From: Brasilonema angustatum HA4187-MV1
GTDB lineage: Bacteria; Cyanobacteriota; Cyanobacteriia; Cyanobacteriales; Nostocaceae
Assembly: GCA_019359695.1 (NCBI GenBank)
Contig: JAHHGV010000023.1
Coordinates: 1-64,000, forward strand
DNA: 64,000 bases
Direction of reading: 5' to 3'
Part shown: positions 53,971 through 63,160 of the stretch, piece by piece
How positions within the stretch are numbered: position 1 is the stretch's first letter
Layout: each line of letters begins with the position of its first letter
Made by a program: the position numbers and the translations under genes
Notes under the pieces: generated by a model
The model's input: the letters and a program-made list of their open reading frames with translations, nothing else
Told to the model about the DNA's origin: nothing
Databases searched by the model: none

Positions 53971-55038
53971 ATGAAAATTGCTCAAGTAGCCCCCCTGTGG
54001 GAACGAGTTCCACCTCCAACATATGGAGGAATAGAGCTAGTCGTGAGTCGCTTGACAGATGAACTGGTACGTCGAGGTCACGATGTGACTTTGTTCGCAT
54101 CAGGCGACTCGCAAACATTGGCTAAGTTAGAAGCAGTTTATCCTCGTGCATTGCGCTTAGACCCGAACGTCAAAGAGTACGGAGTGTACGAAATGCTGGA
54201 ACTGAGCCAGGTTTACGAAATAGCAAAGGAATTCGATATCATCCATTCCCATGTGGGGATTACGGCATTACCTTTGGCGAGTTTTGTACAAACACCCACC
54301 GTGCATACCGTGCACAGCAATTTTACAACGGATAACCAAAACCTATACATCCACCATAAACGGCAACCATACGTTAGCATTAGTAACGCTCAACGTCAAA
54401 TAAACCTGAACTACGTTGAGACGGTCTACAACGGAATTGATCTAGAAGATTATCCTTTTGTTCCCCAACATCAACAACCGCCATACCTGGCATTCTTAGG
54501 ACGCTTCGCGCCAGAAAAGGGACCGCATCATGCGATCGCCATTGCGAAAAAAGCTGGCTGGCATCTAAAAATGGCAGGAAAGGTTGATGTAGTAGACTCT
54601 GAGTTCTTTGAACAAGAGATTGCCCCACAGATTGATGGTGAGCAAATTCAATACCTAGGCGAAATCGACCACGCCCAGAAAGTTAAACTGCTGGGCAATG
54701 CTGCCATGACTTTGTTTCCAATCGGCTGGCAAGAACCTTTTGGTTTAGTGATGACTGAATCAATGGCAACTGGGACACCAGTTATTGCGATGAATCTAGG
54801 TTCCGTATCAGAAGTTATTGACCACGGTGTGTCAGGTTTTGTCTGCCAAAGCTACGATGAAATGGCGGCAATGATTCCAGCAGCTTTGGAACTCAATCGT
54901 CAAACTTGTCGAGAACATGTAGAGAACAAGTTTAGTGTCAGCCAAATGGTGGATGGGTACGAGGCGGTCTATAAAAAAATCATACAAGACCGCATTCATT
55001 CAAACGGTCGTATTCATGATGCAAAAATCAAAGTTTAA
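53971..55038 (+). CDS. Glycosyltransferase family 4 protein
   Basis: The 355-residue GT-B protein begins MKIAQVAPLWERVPPPTYGG. The N-terminal domain has GGIELVVSRLTDELVRRGHD and FDIIHSHVGITALPLA; the C-terminal has YLAFLGRFAPEKGPHHAIA and the Glu-x7-Glu EPFGLVMTESMATGTPVIAM. Family members in cyanobacteria are thought to act in exopolysaccharide or glycolipid metabolism; the donor is not determinable. It is followed at 55105 by a small zinc-ribbon gene, and then by a sugar-alcohol-type dehydrogenase. Confidence 0.9.
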   Translation: MKIAQVAPLWERVPPPTYGGIELVVSRLTDELVRRGHDVTLFASGDSQTLAKLEAVYPRALRLDPNVKEYGVYEMLELSQVYEIAKEFDIIHSHVGITALPLASFVQTPTVHTVHSNFTTDNQNLYIHHKRQPYVSISNAQRQINLNYVETVYNGIDLEDYPFVPQHQQPPYLAFLGRFAPEKGPHHAIAIAKKAGWHLKMAGKVDVVDSEFFEQEIAPQIDGEQIQYLGEIDHAQKVKLLGNAAMTLFPIGWQEPFGLVMTESMATGTPVIAMNLGSVSEVIDHGVSGFVCQSYDEMAAMIPAALELNRQTCREHVENKFSVSQMVDGYEAVYKKIIQDRIHSNGRIHDAKIKV

Positions 55039-55104
55039 TTAACGATTTTTTAACGCATCTATTACATCTATAAATCAATAGCTTTTCAAATGGAGGACAT
55101 AAAT

Positions 55105-55290
55105 ATGAGTATGAGATCCGACGATTGCCCGTGCTGTGGGGGTTCTTTGCTACGTCATATTCGTCATGGTGAACTCTACTGGTTTTGCAAAACCTGTCGC
55201 CAAGAAGTGCCAGTGTTAACTGTGAGTCAGATGCCGAACTTGGAAGGAAGAAGTAAGGTATCTATTGCTCAAACAGTACTCAAAGCGTAG
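55105..55290 (+). CDS. Small zinc-ribbon protein
   Basis: The 61-residue protein from ATG 55105 (MSMRSDDCPCCGGSLLRHIR) has GGAGG at 55092-55096, spacing 8, so the ATG at 55090 is not the start. Four cysteines form C-x2-C (DCPCCGG) and C-x2-C (WFCKTCRQ), a zinc ribbon. Similar small proteins are frequent in cyanobacteria and of unknown function. It lies 66 bp after the GT4 gene and may be in its transcript. Confidence 0.8.
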   Translation: MSMRSDDCPCCGGSLLRHIRHGELYWFCKTCRQEVPVLTVSQMPNLEGRSKVSIAQTVLKA

Positions 55291-55334
55291 TGAGTGAACA
55301 GTGAACACTAAACAACGGGTGGACGAGTCCGTTT

Positions 55335-55380
55335 CCTACCTGATAACTGATAACTGATAACTGTTCACTGGTAACTGATA
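55335..55380. repeat. TGATAAC tandem heptamer repeat
   Basis: CTGATAACTGATAACTGATA and AACTG variants run from about 55339 to 55380. The same heptamer, or its complement TTATCAG, appears at 51636-51658 and as CAGATAA at 57588-57610. Confidence 0.75.
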
Positions 55381-55422
55381 AAGTTCCCGGCTCCACCTGG
55401 TAAAATCAGGTGGAGCAAATTA

Positions 55423-56466
55423 TTGGTTAAAGCTCGCGTGTTAGCAGCGTTACTTTACGGCAAAGAAAATTTACGTTTAGAACAAGTTGCGTCCCCCACA
55501 CCCGGTATTGGTGAAGTTGTCATCCAAGTGGGAGCAGCAACAACTTGTGGTACAGATTTAAAAGTTTGGCGTCGCGGCGGTCATGCTAAGATGCTCAAAC
55601 CACCAACACTGTTTGGTCATGAAGCAGCGGGGGAAATTGTCGCTGTCGGAGAGGGTGTCACTCTTTGGCAAGTGGGCGATCGCCTGGTAGCAAATAATTC
55701 TGCCCCATGCATGAATTGCTTTTTTTGTCAACGCCAAGAATATTCCCTCTGTCCAAATTTGACATGGAATAACGGCACTTTTGCCGAATATTTAAAAATT
55801 CCAGCACCGATTGTGCAACATAATATGTTGCCAATTCCTGATGAGTTGCCTTATGAGTTGGCAGCAATGACTGAACCTCTGGCTTGTGTGCTGCATGGAG
55901 TCGCTCGTTCCAACGTCAAACCAGGTGATTCTGTGGTGGTGTTAGGAGATGGGGCGATCGGGCTGATGTTTGTGGCTAAATTGGCTCATGATCTTAAAGC
56001 TGAGGTGTTACTCTTTGGAGGCAATGACCAAAGGTTAGAAATTGGAGAAAAACTGGGTGCAGCAAAGACCTTTAATTATCATCAGTTCCCAGAGATTCCT
56101 AATTTAGTTAAAGAACTGACACAGGGATGGGGTGCAGATGTGGTGATTGAAGCAACTGGTGTACCAAGTGTCTGGGAAACCGCAATTGCTTGTGCTCGTC
56201 CTGGTGCAACTGTTAACCTGTTTGGTGGTTGTCCACGAGATACAACTATTAGCGTGAATACAGAACAACTACACTACAGCGAACTGACTCTCAAAGGAGT
56301 TTTTCATAACACTCCAGAGTATGTTCGGGCAGCATTGTCACTGATTGCAAGTCAGAAGATTCCCTTTGAGTTGCTCATCAGCGAACACCGTCCATTGCAG
56401 GATTTAGAACAGGTGTTTTGTGATATGAGAGATCGTAAGGTGATTAAAGTAGCAATGATTCCCTAA
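55423..56466 (+). CDS. Zn-dependent medium-chain alcohol dehydrogenase-like protein
   Basis: The 347-residue MDR protein starts at TTG 55423, with GGTGGAG upstream; a GTG at 55438 is possible. Catalytic zinc ligands lie in CGTDLKVWRRGGHA and LFGHEAAGEI; the structural zinc lobe is CMNCFFCQRQEYSLC. The Rossmann motif is VVLGDGAIGLMFVAKLA. The family includes threonine, sorbitol and other polyol dehydrogenases. Substrate unknown. It lies downstream of the GT4/zinc-ribbon genes and converges with cpeR. Confidence 0.9.
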   Translation: MVKARVLAALLYGKENLRLEQVASPTPGIGEVVIQVGAATTCGTDLKVWRRGGHAKMLKPPTLFGHEAAGEIVAVGEGVTLWQVGDRLVANNSAPCMNCFFCQRQEYSLCPNLTWNNGTFAEYLKIPAPIVQHNMLPIPDELPYELAAMTEPLACVLHGVARSNVKPGDSVVVLGDGAIGLMFVAKLAHDLKAEVLLFGGNDQRLEIGEKLGAAKTFNYHQFPEIPNLVKELTQGWGADVVIEATGVPSVWETAIACARPGATVNLFGGCPRDTTISVNTEQLHYSELTLKGVFHNTPEYVRAALSLIASQKIPFELLISEHRPLQDLEQVFCDMRDRKVIKVAMIP

Positions 56467-56498
56467 GGACTAAGAACTTCGATTTCCCCACGGCTTTT

Positions 56499-56552
56499 TA
56501 TAAAAACGTTAGGCGTAGCCGCGCCGTAGGCGGCAATCTGGATGTTTTTATA
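56499..56552. terminator. Bidirectional hairpin between the dehydrogenase gene and cpeR
   Basis: TATAAAAAC (56499-56507) and GTTTTTATA (56544-56552) pair perfectly over 9 bp and enclose a GC-rich inner hairpin containing GTAGCCGCGCCGTAGGCGGC. The A- and T-rich outer arms give a T-tract in both directions, suitable for terminating both convergent transcripts, including the cpe operon. Confidence 0.65.
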
Positions 56553-56568
56553 GCTGTGAGTTAATCTG

Positions 56569-56919
56569 TTAAACACGCTCATCAAACCTTGTGCGAAAAC
56601 CACCGTATTTCAACCAGTATTGCTTTAAGGTATGGTGGGGCGTATGTAAACTTGCCTTCGCTCGATAAAGAATCACCTGACGATGATCGCCCATCCAGAT
56701 TTTGCCAATGGGTTCAATGGATAATAACGCTCCTCCCAGCGCCGCAATACACTCTGAAAATCGTTCAACCGCACTGTAATCAACTGATTCAAAAACAAAA
56801 AAATTTCCTGAACTGATCAAATGTCGGCTCCGGATCCAGCATTGCATTTTTTTTTCAGCTTCCGGTGGCAACATTCCTATTTTCACCCCAGCTTCTGTTT
56901 GCTCACCTAATACGTTCAT
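56569..56919 (-). CDS. cpeR: CpeR, activator of phycoerythrin gene expression
   Basis: CpeR is the activator of cpeBA transcription, known from Fremyella diplosiphon as the last gene of cpeCDESTR; family members distantly resemble PP2C-type phosphatases. The 116-residue frame contains MLPPEAEKKMQCWIRSRHLI, NFFVFESVDYSAVERF, KIWMGDHRQVILYRAK and the terminal KYGGFRTRFDERV. It begins 12 bp after the cpeT stop. An internal ATG at 56874 (MLPPEAEKK) would give 101 residues and is a reasonable alternative start. Its regulator role is by homology and gene position. Confidence 0.92.
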   Translation of the reverse strand: MNVLGEQTEAGVKIGMLPPEAEKKMQCWIRSRHLISSGNFFVFESVDYSAVERFSECIAALGGALLSIEPIGKIWMGDHRQVILYRAKASLHTPHHTLKQYWLKYGGFRTRFDERV

Positions 56920-56931
56920 AAAACTATTAAT

Positions 56932-57537
56932 TCAAAGACGATCCAGGGGAAGTTCATCTGCAAAACTTTCACGCTTTTCAAACTCCAACGCCCCAAACGT
57001 AGATCCCCAAACTTGTTGATGAGTATTGACATCCATACCTTTGTCAAGGCTAACCCAGGTTGTTGCCGTCAGCTCCACATCACTGATTAGATAAGTTAAA
57101 CATCCCTTTCGCTCGATTAGGCACTTGTTTCCTGGCTCCACACTACCTAGAAACATCTCGCCCTCTCGTTTGAAGATCATAGAGCAGTTATATCGTCGTT
57201 CGATACAATCAGGTGTAATAGTTCTGAGAATGCTTAATTCCCGTGCCGATCCTGCATACAGCAACGGATCGTTAAGACTGTAATTTTCAATATAAATTTG
57301 ATTTCCCTCGTCAATTAATCGATGCACTCCCTGACGATAGGGACTCCATAAATCGTGATCGTAAACCTGTTCCGAGTAAAAACCAATCGCATTGAAAAAC
57401 TCAAAGGGTAAGGGACGAAAAAAGATATGGATATGAGCAAATTGCTGAGGGTTATGGTAGGATTGCTTATAATTGCTGAAATCACCTGCCATCCACTGAG
57501 CCAGCGTTGTTAAGTCATTGGCTTTTACTGAATTCAT
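56932..57537 (-). CDS. cpeT: CpeT, phycoerythrobilin lyase (CpcT/CpeT family)
   Basis: The 201-residue protein shows TLAQWMAGDFSNYKQSY, HIHIFFRPLPFEFFNA, FYSEQVYDHDLWSPYRQG and YNCSMIFKREGEMFLGSVEP, the signatures of CpcT/CpeT lyases, which attach bilin to a Cys near position 165 of the beta subunit (Cys-153/155 in CpcB numbering). In the cpe cluster it acts on CpeB with phycoerythrobilin. It lies 84 bp after cpeS and 12 bp before cpeR on the minus strand. Confidence 0.95.
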   Translation of the reverse strand: MNSVKANDLTTLAQWMAGDFSNYKQSYHNPQQFAHIHIFFRPLPFEFFNAIGFYSEQVYDHDLWSPYRQGVHRLIDEGNQIYIENYSLNDPLLYAGSARELSILRTITPDCIERRYNCSMIFKREGEMFLGSVEPGNKCLIERKGCLTYLISDVELTATTWVSLDKGMDVNTHQQVWGSTFGALEFEKRESFADELPLDRL

Positions 57538-57621
57538 GATCGCGCGTTGTAAGGGTTAACTGATAACTGATAGCTAATAATTTACAACAGATAACAGATA
57601 ACAGATAACTGGTAACAATGA

Positions 57622-58155
57622 CTACTTGCTACTGAGAGAACGGATTTCTGAGGCAAAGGATGCAGTCACCACTCCAGTTCCAGCACTCGTTTTGATGAGT
57701 GACACCCGAAATCGCAAGTTTGGATTGGCGAACCAAATTTTCTCTTCAGCCGCCGCCCGATCATATGTCGTCAGCAGCACAAATGTCCCGTCTTCTGTCA
57801 GGTGATAGTCACCAGCTGCTGCTATAGTTTCAGCGTATCCTTGATCTCTAAGTAATTTGCCCCGATTGGGGACATCAGGATCGGGAACTGGTACCAGGAT
57901 ACTACTCCCTTTCATCTGTGCGTCTTCATCCCAATCCGACTGTCCCTCCCAAGTCATCGCAAAGGGAGACACAATCTGACTTTGGTCAATATTGTATGAC
58001 TTACACAGAGCAATCACAGCCTGGTCTTCAGGTGAAAGTGCAATAATATCAATCACCGATTGTACAGCTTCAAAGTGGCTAAATGCTAAATGGTGGGCGC
58101 TACGCTGCGATCGCCAACGCCCAATTGAAAGCTCAACAAATTCCGTTATATCCAT
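57622..58155 (-). CDS. cpeS: CpeS, phycoerythrobilin lyase (CpcS/CpeS family)
   Basis: From ATG 58155 (MDITEFVELSIGRWRSQRSA) the product has 177 residues; an ATG at 58164 would add three. The family signature GRWRSQRSAHHLAFSHFEAV is at about 10-29, followed by VSPFAMTWEGQSDWD, LVPVPDPDVPNRGKLLR and NLRFRVSLIKTSAGTGV. CpeS-type lyases attach bilin to the conserved Cys-80/82 of phycobiliprotein subunits. It is the first of the cpeSTR part and is separated from cpeE by a 705-bp repeat-filled gap. Confidence 0.95.
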   Translation of the reverse strand: MDITEFVELSIGRWRSQRSAHHLAFSHFEAVQSVIDIIALSPEDQAVIALCKSYNIDQSQIVSPFAMTWEGQSDWDEDAQMKGSSILVPVPDPDVPNRGKLLRDQGYAETIAAAGDYHLTEDGTFVLLTTYDRAAAEEKIWFANPNLRFRVSLIKTSAGTGVVTASFASEIRSLSSK

Positions 58156-58860
58156 CGATTTCATGCAATGAATTTTAAGAGCAACAGAACAACCACTAAC
58201 TTTTCGGGTGTTTGTTTGCCACTTCGTCGGTGATTTTGAAACGTTGTGTGAGCAAGAAAGGGGTGTAGGGGTATAGGGGTGTAAGGGTGTAGGGGAGCCA
58301 CTGCCCTTCGGGTTCGCAGTCGCCTACGGAGGGTTTCCCTCCGTAGGCATCTGGCGTTGGGGTTCCCCCCGTTGTAGCACCTGGCGTTCTCCCTCCCTAG
58401 GTATCCGGCGTCCGGGTTCCCCGACTTGAGGCATCTGGCGTGAAAACGCGCGGAAATTCTATTGTTGTACACCCCTACCCCGGAGCCATTTGGGTTCAAG
58501 CCCCACCAAATTTACAATTTGATGGTCTTTAATTAGTAGTGGCTTCAAGCCCCTACTAAGAACGTTCCCCTACACGCCCATACCCTTACCCCCCTACACC
58601 CCTAGTTTTTGACTACTCCCTTGCGACCTAAAAGATTACCAATCTGAAAACCCCATTAGAGCGCAGAGAAAATACGCAACGCTTTGGCAGAGGTAATTTT
58701 AGAGCAGCGAAGGGAGTAATAAGCATGTAAAAACGCAGCGAACAGTTATCAGTGAGCAAGGTAGGATAACCCAACGGCAGAGGCAGAGCCAGCATGAGGG
58801 AAACCCAAAGCCAGCACTCATCTATATCTGTTCGCTGATAACTGCTCACTGTATTATTCT
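58156..58860. repeat. Repeat-filled gap between cpeE and cpeS
   Basis: Contents: GGTGTA(A/G)GGG tandem repeat (about 58258-58296), a perfect 12-bp hairpin GCCTACGGAGGG/CCCTCCGTAGGC (58322-58348, TTT loop), GC-rich modules (CATCTGGCGT, GGGTTCCCCGACTTGAGG) to about 58445. Then two TTCAAGCCCC words (58493-58502, 58544-58553) with ATTTACAAT palindromes as in IS605-type ends, and another CCCCTACACCCC tandem stretch to about 58610. Open frames across it are repeat translation. Confidence 0.75.
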
Positions 58861-59628
58861 CTAGGCAACTTCAGTAATACTGAGAATCTTGCCACCAGTT
58901 TTTTGGATATTCTGAATCTTCTGCGACATTTGGTTATAGCCGACTTCAAAGGTAACTTTGCCCATATTTATACGAGGAGGATTAGAGCTACCACTTGCAA
59001 CAGTAATCCGGAAACGCTTACCAGTATTGCTGTAAGCTCCAGAGCCAGTTGTTGGGAATTTGATTTTTGTTGGCAGGTTACTTCCTACATCACTAATCAA
59101 TTTCGCATTTTTGCTAGCAGCATCATAGGCAGCAAATCCCCGATCTAGAGCGAAGGTGCGATTAAAGCCGACATTCTTAATGCCAGTTTGAGTACGATTA
59201 CCGCGTGAGTAAGGAACCACGTTTTCGCCAAAACTCGCGATATACTCATCACTGTCAATGTAGGAGTTAATCTCCGCTTCGTAGCCCTGCTCATTGTAAA
59301 TGAGAACATGTCTAGAAATCTCAGTCTGCTCAGCCGGAGCGCGTCCTAACAGATGCTTGAAGTTTAATTCAATGAAACGGTAGGAGGATGAAGTCTCAAA
59401 AAACAACGAACGGTAAAGTTCTGATTGGGCAACGGCTCTGACAAATCCTCGAACGGTAATATCACGATTGCGCAGCAAGGATTCTGCACTGGTAAGGCGC
59501 TGACTTTCCATAACGTGGGCATTGCCTAGCACTTGCCGATAGACCGCCCGAATGATCGTCTGTAGATCATCTTCTAAGGTGTTGGGGCGTAGTTCAACAG
59601 ACTCTGCATTTTCAATCCAAAGTGCCAT
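58861..59628 (-). CDS. cpeE: CpeE, phycoerythrin rod linker polypeptide
   Basis: The 255-residue linker has a PBS_linker_poly domain (about 18-150: [78 protein letters not shown]) and a C-terminal CpcD-like domain (about 200-255, [19 protein letters not shown]). Linkers join phycoerythrin hexamers in the phycobilisome rod. AGGA lies 9 nt before ATG 59628. It is the third gene of cpeCDESTR; cpeE-labelling is by order and by similarity to the Fremyella set, and cpeD/cpeE could be interchanged. Confidence 0.93.
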   Translation of the reverse strand: MALWIENAESVELRPNTLEDDLQTIIRAVYRQVLGNAHVMESQRLTSAESLLRNRDITVRGFVRAVAQSELYRSLFFETSSSYRFIELNFKHLLGRAPAEQTEISRHVLIYNEQGYEAEINSYIDSDEYIASFGENVVPYSRGNRTQTGIKNVGFNRTFALDRGFAAYDAASKNAKLISDVGSNLPTKIKFPTTGSGAYSNTGKRFRITVASGSSNPPRINMGKVTFEVGYNQMSQKIQNIQKTGGKILSITEVA

Positions 59629-60340
59629 GGGAATTTGTCCTAATCAAGTGTTTATTGTTCAGTTTGATAAAGTTGAGAAATCACGAGAGTGATTTCATCG
59701 GTAAAGGGAAAATAATCAAAAAGCTGATTAGACAATAGGTTCAAAGCTGATTTTCAATTCCTACGGCGAATGATTAGTATGAGTGATTTCCAATGGAACG
59801 ACTCAATTGGTCATTGCACATAGTTGCTAGCATAATCTTATCGAAATTTCAATCCCTTAAACCAGAGCTTCAAAGTTTTTTTATCGCTAGTGTGAGGCAG
59901 ATCCAAAGGATCATCGCCCCTTGGGCAGATCTTTATGCGAGAATGGGGTTTGGCGACCAAAGCTAAGGGTGTAGGGGAGGACAGTGCCGGGGTGAGGCAC
60001 CGCGTTGCGGAGGTTCCCCCCGTTGAGTGCACCTGCCGTGGTTTCCAACGCCAGATACCTCTGTCGGGAAACCCTCCTATGGCACAAAGTGCCACGCTAC
60101 GCGCTTGCTGTACTGGCTCCCCATGTTAGCGGAGCGAGCCGTAGGCTGCGACCTCCGTTAGGGTTTCCCGATTTGAGTCACCTGTCCGCCCCTCTAGTTC
60201 TTGACTGTATTTTGATCAGCACTTTTGGGCGATGCTCCCTTAGCGTGTCTTCTTCTCAAATCTAAGATTTGCGAAGGAAGATGAGGATTGCTCTCAAGAA
60301 TCGCAAAGAACATGCCTGTGCAATTCTTGAAGGTTCATGC
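59629..60340. repeat. Repeat-filled gap between cpeD and cpeE
   Basis: The 712-bp gap has unique AT-rich sequence near cpeE and then a GC-rich composite block (about 59965-60215) with TGTAGGGGAGGACAGTGCC, CCAGATACCTCTGTCGGG and AAACCCTCCTATGGCAC modules. An AAATCTAAGATTT palindrome (60259-60271) has a counterpart at 61456-61468. No gene. Confidence 0.75.
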
Positions 60341-61096
60341 CTAGACAATCTCAGTGATGCTGATAATCTTAGCGCCAGTGCGGTTAATCCGCTGAATTTG
60401 AGGGGTCATGCGGTCACCAGGAACAATGTATTCGGTGGTGCTGATCCGACGAGGGCTATCAAACTTGGAACCCCGCACTAAAATCTTGAATTTCTTTTTG
60501 TTCGCTTCACCCGAACCACCCAGGTTAACATCTGCTGCTTTTATCTTGTTCGGGCTGTTGGTTGCCACTGCATAAACCAGTTGAGAGGACTTAACAGCGC
60601 TACTGATTTGAGAAGGACCACGATCCAGAGCAAACGTACGGTTATAGGTAACCTGGCTCTGCCCAACTTCCGTTTTCGCCCCACGATTGTAGGGTACAAC
60701 ATTTTCGCCAAATGCTGACTGGTACTCTTCGCTATCGATGTAGGAGTCGATTTCAGCGTCGTATCCCTTTTCCACGCAACGAACGATGTGCTCGGAAATC
60801 TCCGCTTGCGACTGGGGCGGACGACCAAGGAAGTGCTTGAAATTCAATTCTACAAAACGATAAGGAGCACACGATTCAAAGTAACGCGAGCGGTAGAAAT
60901 CCGACTTAGCAACTGCGCGGACAAACTCCCGTACAGAGATAGTGCCATCTTTCAATTGTGATTCTGCACTTACCAAGCGCTCACTTTCCATCACATGAGG
61001 ATTGCCTAAAACCTGCTTGTAGACTGCCCGAATGACTGCTTGTACATCCTCTAGGTCGCGGGTGGGCCAGAGTTCTATTGGTGCTATTGTTGCCAT
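60341..61096 (-). CDS. cpeD: CpeD, phycoerythrin rod linker polypeptide
   Basis: The 251-residue linker starts MATIAPIELWPTRDLEDVQA. The PBS_linker_poly domain (about 17-150) shows VIRAVYKQVLGNPHVMESER, RAVAKSDFYRSRYFESCAPY, VELNFKHFLGRPPQSQ and IDSYIDSEEYQSAFGENVVP; the C-terminal CpcD-like domain (about 195-251) has KKFKILVRGSKF and GAKIISITEI. It is about 75 percent alike in layout to CpeE. AGGAG lies 13 nt before the ATG, an unusually long spacing. Second gene of the operon. Confidence 0.93.
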   Translation of the reverse strand: MATIAPIELWPTRDLEDVQAVIRAVYKQVLGNPHVMESERLVSAESQLKDGTISVREFVRAVAKSDFYRSRYFESCAPYRFVELNFKHFLGRPPQSQAEISEHIVRCVEKGYDAEIDSYIDSEEYQSAFGENVVPYNRGAKTEVGQSQVTYNRTFALDRGPSQISSAVKSSQLVYAVATNSPNKIKAADVNLGGSGEANKKKFKILVRGSKFDSPRRISTTEYIVPGDRMTPQIQRINRTGAKIISITEIV

Positions 61097-62072
61097 AATT
61101 AAGGGAATACTCCTAACACTTGTTTTGCTCAGAATTCAAAACTCAGTTCATACTGATCAGTGATTAGCAACTGAAGTAGCGATTACCTACTTCGCTATGC
61201 CTTACGGTACGCACGCGATGATTGCTGCGTAGAGGTTAGGGCTTGCAGTTTCAACCGCTTAGGATAACTGTGAGAACAAATAGCTCCCATAATCTGGGGT
61301 TTGGGAAAGCGCCTCTAACTTCAGAACTTGGGAGATACTCTTGTCGAGTGCACAAGCTTTGTGTTTTCCCCACGAGCGATACGCGCTCGTCGCGTCTGCC
61401 CTTTGGGCAATCGCCTTTTTTGCCCAGAGAGATTCTTTAAAAATCTCTCTCCCCAAATCGAAGATTTGAGCCATAGGGTAGCTTCAAAGGAGCATCACCA
61501 TAGCTCAACGGGCTTACCTGTTCCCCAAGTCTGTGCTCTTAATAAACACTGAGGGGTGTAGGGGAGCGAGTACAGCAAGCGCGTTTGCGTCCCTTGCACG
61601 TGTCGCTTTGCGACTCAGCGCCCCCAAAGTCTGTCGGAGCAAGCTTCCCCGGACGTTAGCGGTTGATTGTGCCTTGGCTGCTTTGACCGTTGAAGCACAA
61701 GCGCGTTTTTTCTCACTTGATATCTGGTCAGACCAGCGCTATGCAGGAGGATCTCCCGCTCTCACGGCGACGGGCGTTCCCGATCGCCCTCCGGGGAAGA
61801 CCTATGCCTACGGCACGGCTAGCCCCTAAGGGGGCGCTGCGCAAACGCCTATCGGTCTTGCTACGCTTTAGACCTCTGGGCGTGCGCTTTGCGCATACGC
61901 CAGAGCCGGCACGAGGGAAACCCTCCCGCAGCACTGGTCTCACCTCCCGCAGCGCTGGACTCACCGTAAGGCGTGGCCGTTCCTAGGGCGTGTGTAAGGC
62001 AAAAAGGTGTTTCATTCATAGCGTGTGGCGCGCCGTTATAGTGCGCCTGCTAATCACTGATGGCCATTTTTG
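61097..62072. repeat. Repeat-filled 976-bp gap between cpeC and cpeD, with repeat copy B
   Basis: Contains the copy-B element whose 61860-61918 is the exact reverse complement of 2218-2276, surrounded by TAGCCCCTAAGGGGGC and AAACCCTCCCGCAGCACTGG modules (about 61735-61985). Also AGAGAGATT/AATCTCTCT hairpin (61427-61451), AAATCGAAGATTT (61456-61468) and GGTGTAGGGGAGCGAG (about 61555). The leader within about 200 nt of cpeD is AT-rich and more likely to be native. Several open frames across it are composition artefacts. Confidence 0.8.
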
Positions 62073-62921
62073 CTATACAGGCGTGATACTAGCTATGACA
62101 CCACCCTGTTTGTGAATCCGTTGATATTCTTCCGAAAGCTTCTCGAACGGTACCAAGTAAACCTGATTGCTGCGGCGGAACTTGGAAACTCGGTTAACCG
62201 CATTTGCTCGGTAGCCAGTGACTTCGATGCGGTAAACTTTGCCTTCTTCGCTTGCTCCCACACCAAGACGGACACGTGAGCTTACTGGCGGGTTGCGGAA
62301 GGTTGATCCTGGTGCAACCACAGGGGTTGGTATTCCACTAATGACTAGTGAGTTGAGTTTCGGAGACTTACCTGCCAAGTCTCCCTTGAGAGAGCTAGTG
62401 GAAGCACCCCGCACCAACTGAAAGGTATGGGTAAAGCCAATCATATGGCTTAATGCTTCGGTCTTGTAGCCTCTAATGTAAGGTACCAGGTTTTCACCAA
62501 AGGTGTTCTGATATTCGTCACTGTCAAGGTAGGAGTCGATTTCAGCTTCAAAATTACCTGCATCGAGGATGGCACTGTGAGCCTTCATTTCATCGTAACT
62601 ATTAGGGGCGCGACCAAGTAAGTGCCGGAAGTTTAGCTCGATAAAACGATAGCGGGGGGTATCACCAAAGCGCGAGAAGTAGAGATCGGACTTTGCTACA
62701 GCCCGAACGAACTCACGAACACTGAGTTCACCACGTTTGAATTGTGATTCTGGCACTGTCAGCCGCTCACTTTCCATGACGTACGCATTACCCAGCACTT
62801 GCCTGTAAACGGCTTGAATCAGGATTTGTGCTTCTTCTTCAGAGCGACCTGGAACCCACTCAAGTGGAGGGGTTTCGTCAAATAAGCTAACTCCTAAACG
62901 TGATGCTGGTCCAAAAGGCAT
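62073..62921 (-). CDS. cpeC: CpeC, phycoerythrin rod linker polypeptide
   Basis: The 282-residue linker, first gene of the operon, starts MPFGPASRLGVSLFDETPPL, a typical rod-linker N-terminus. The PBS_linker_poly domain (about 30-165) shows [56 protein letters not shown] and IDSYLDSDEYQNTFGENLVP. The C-terminal CpcD-like domain is at about 222-280 (KVYRIEVTGYRANAVNR). It has AGGAGA 8 nt before the ATG. CpeC links the phycoerythrin hexamer nearest to phycocyanin in Fremyella. It has a candidate promoter about 240 nt upstream. Confidence 0.95.
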   Translation of the reverse strand: MPFGPASRLGVSLFDETPPLEWVPGRSEEEAQILIQAVYRQVLGNAYVMESERLTVPESQFKRGELSVREFVRAVAKSDLYFSRFGDTPRYRFIELNFRHLLGRAPNSYDEMKAHSAILDAGNFEAEIDSYLDSDEYQNTFGENLVPYIRGYKTEALSHMIGFTHTFQLVRGASTSSLKGDLAGKSPKLNSLVISGIPTPVVAPGSTFRNPPVSSRVRLGVGASEEGKVYRIEVTGYRANAVNRVSKFRRSNQVYLVPFEKLSEEYQRIHKQGGVIASITPV

Positions 62922-63160
62922 TAAGCAAATCTCCTGGTTAACAACATAAGCTGAGAGTAATTATCTCAAAAGATTAAGTAAATTATGAATTGCTCTTTCA
63001 AGCAAGAAATTTAGAGTTTAGAGTTTTTATTAACTCTGGGAGCTAGAAAAACTCTTAACCGTGTGAGTTTTTTAACTTTATACCAAGGTTTGACACCTTG
63101 CACACCCTCAATCTTCATATAACGTTGTAACCAAAAAGATTAAGAATTATTAAGTTTTAT

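Noticed and set aside
58161-58499. 112-codon minus-strand frame upstream of cpeS
   Set aside because: It is made of repeat modules and STRR and gives no protein-like pattern.
61533-61986. Overlapping open frames of about 98 codons across repeat copy B
   Set aside because: Arg/Pro/Ser-rich composition, no ribosome site, and the same peptide appears at the other repeat copies; repeat translation.
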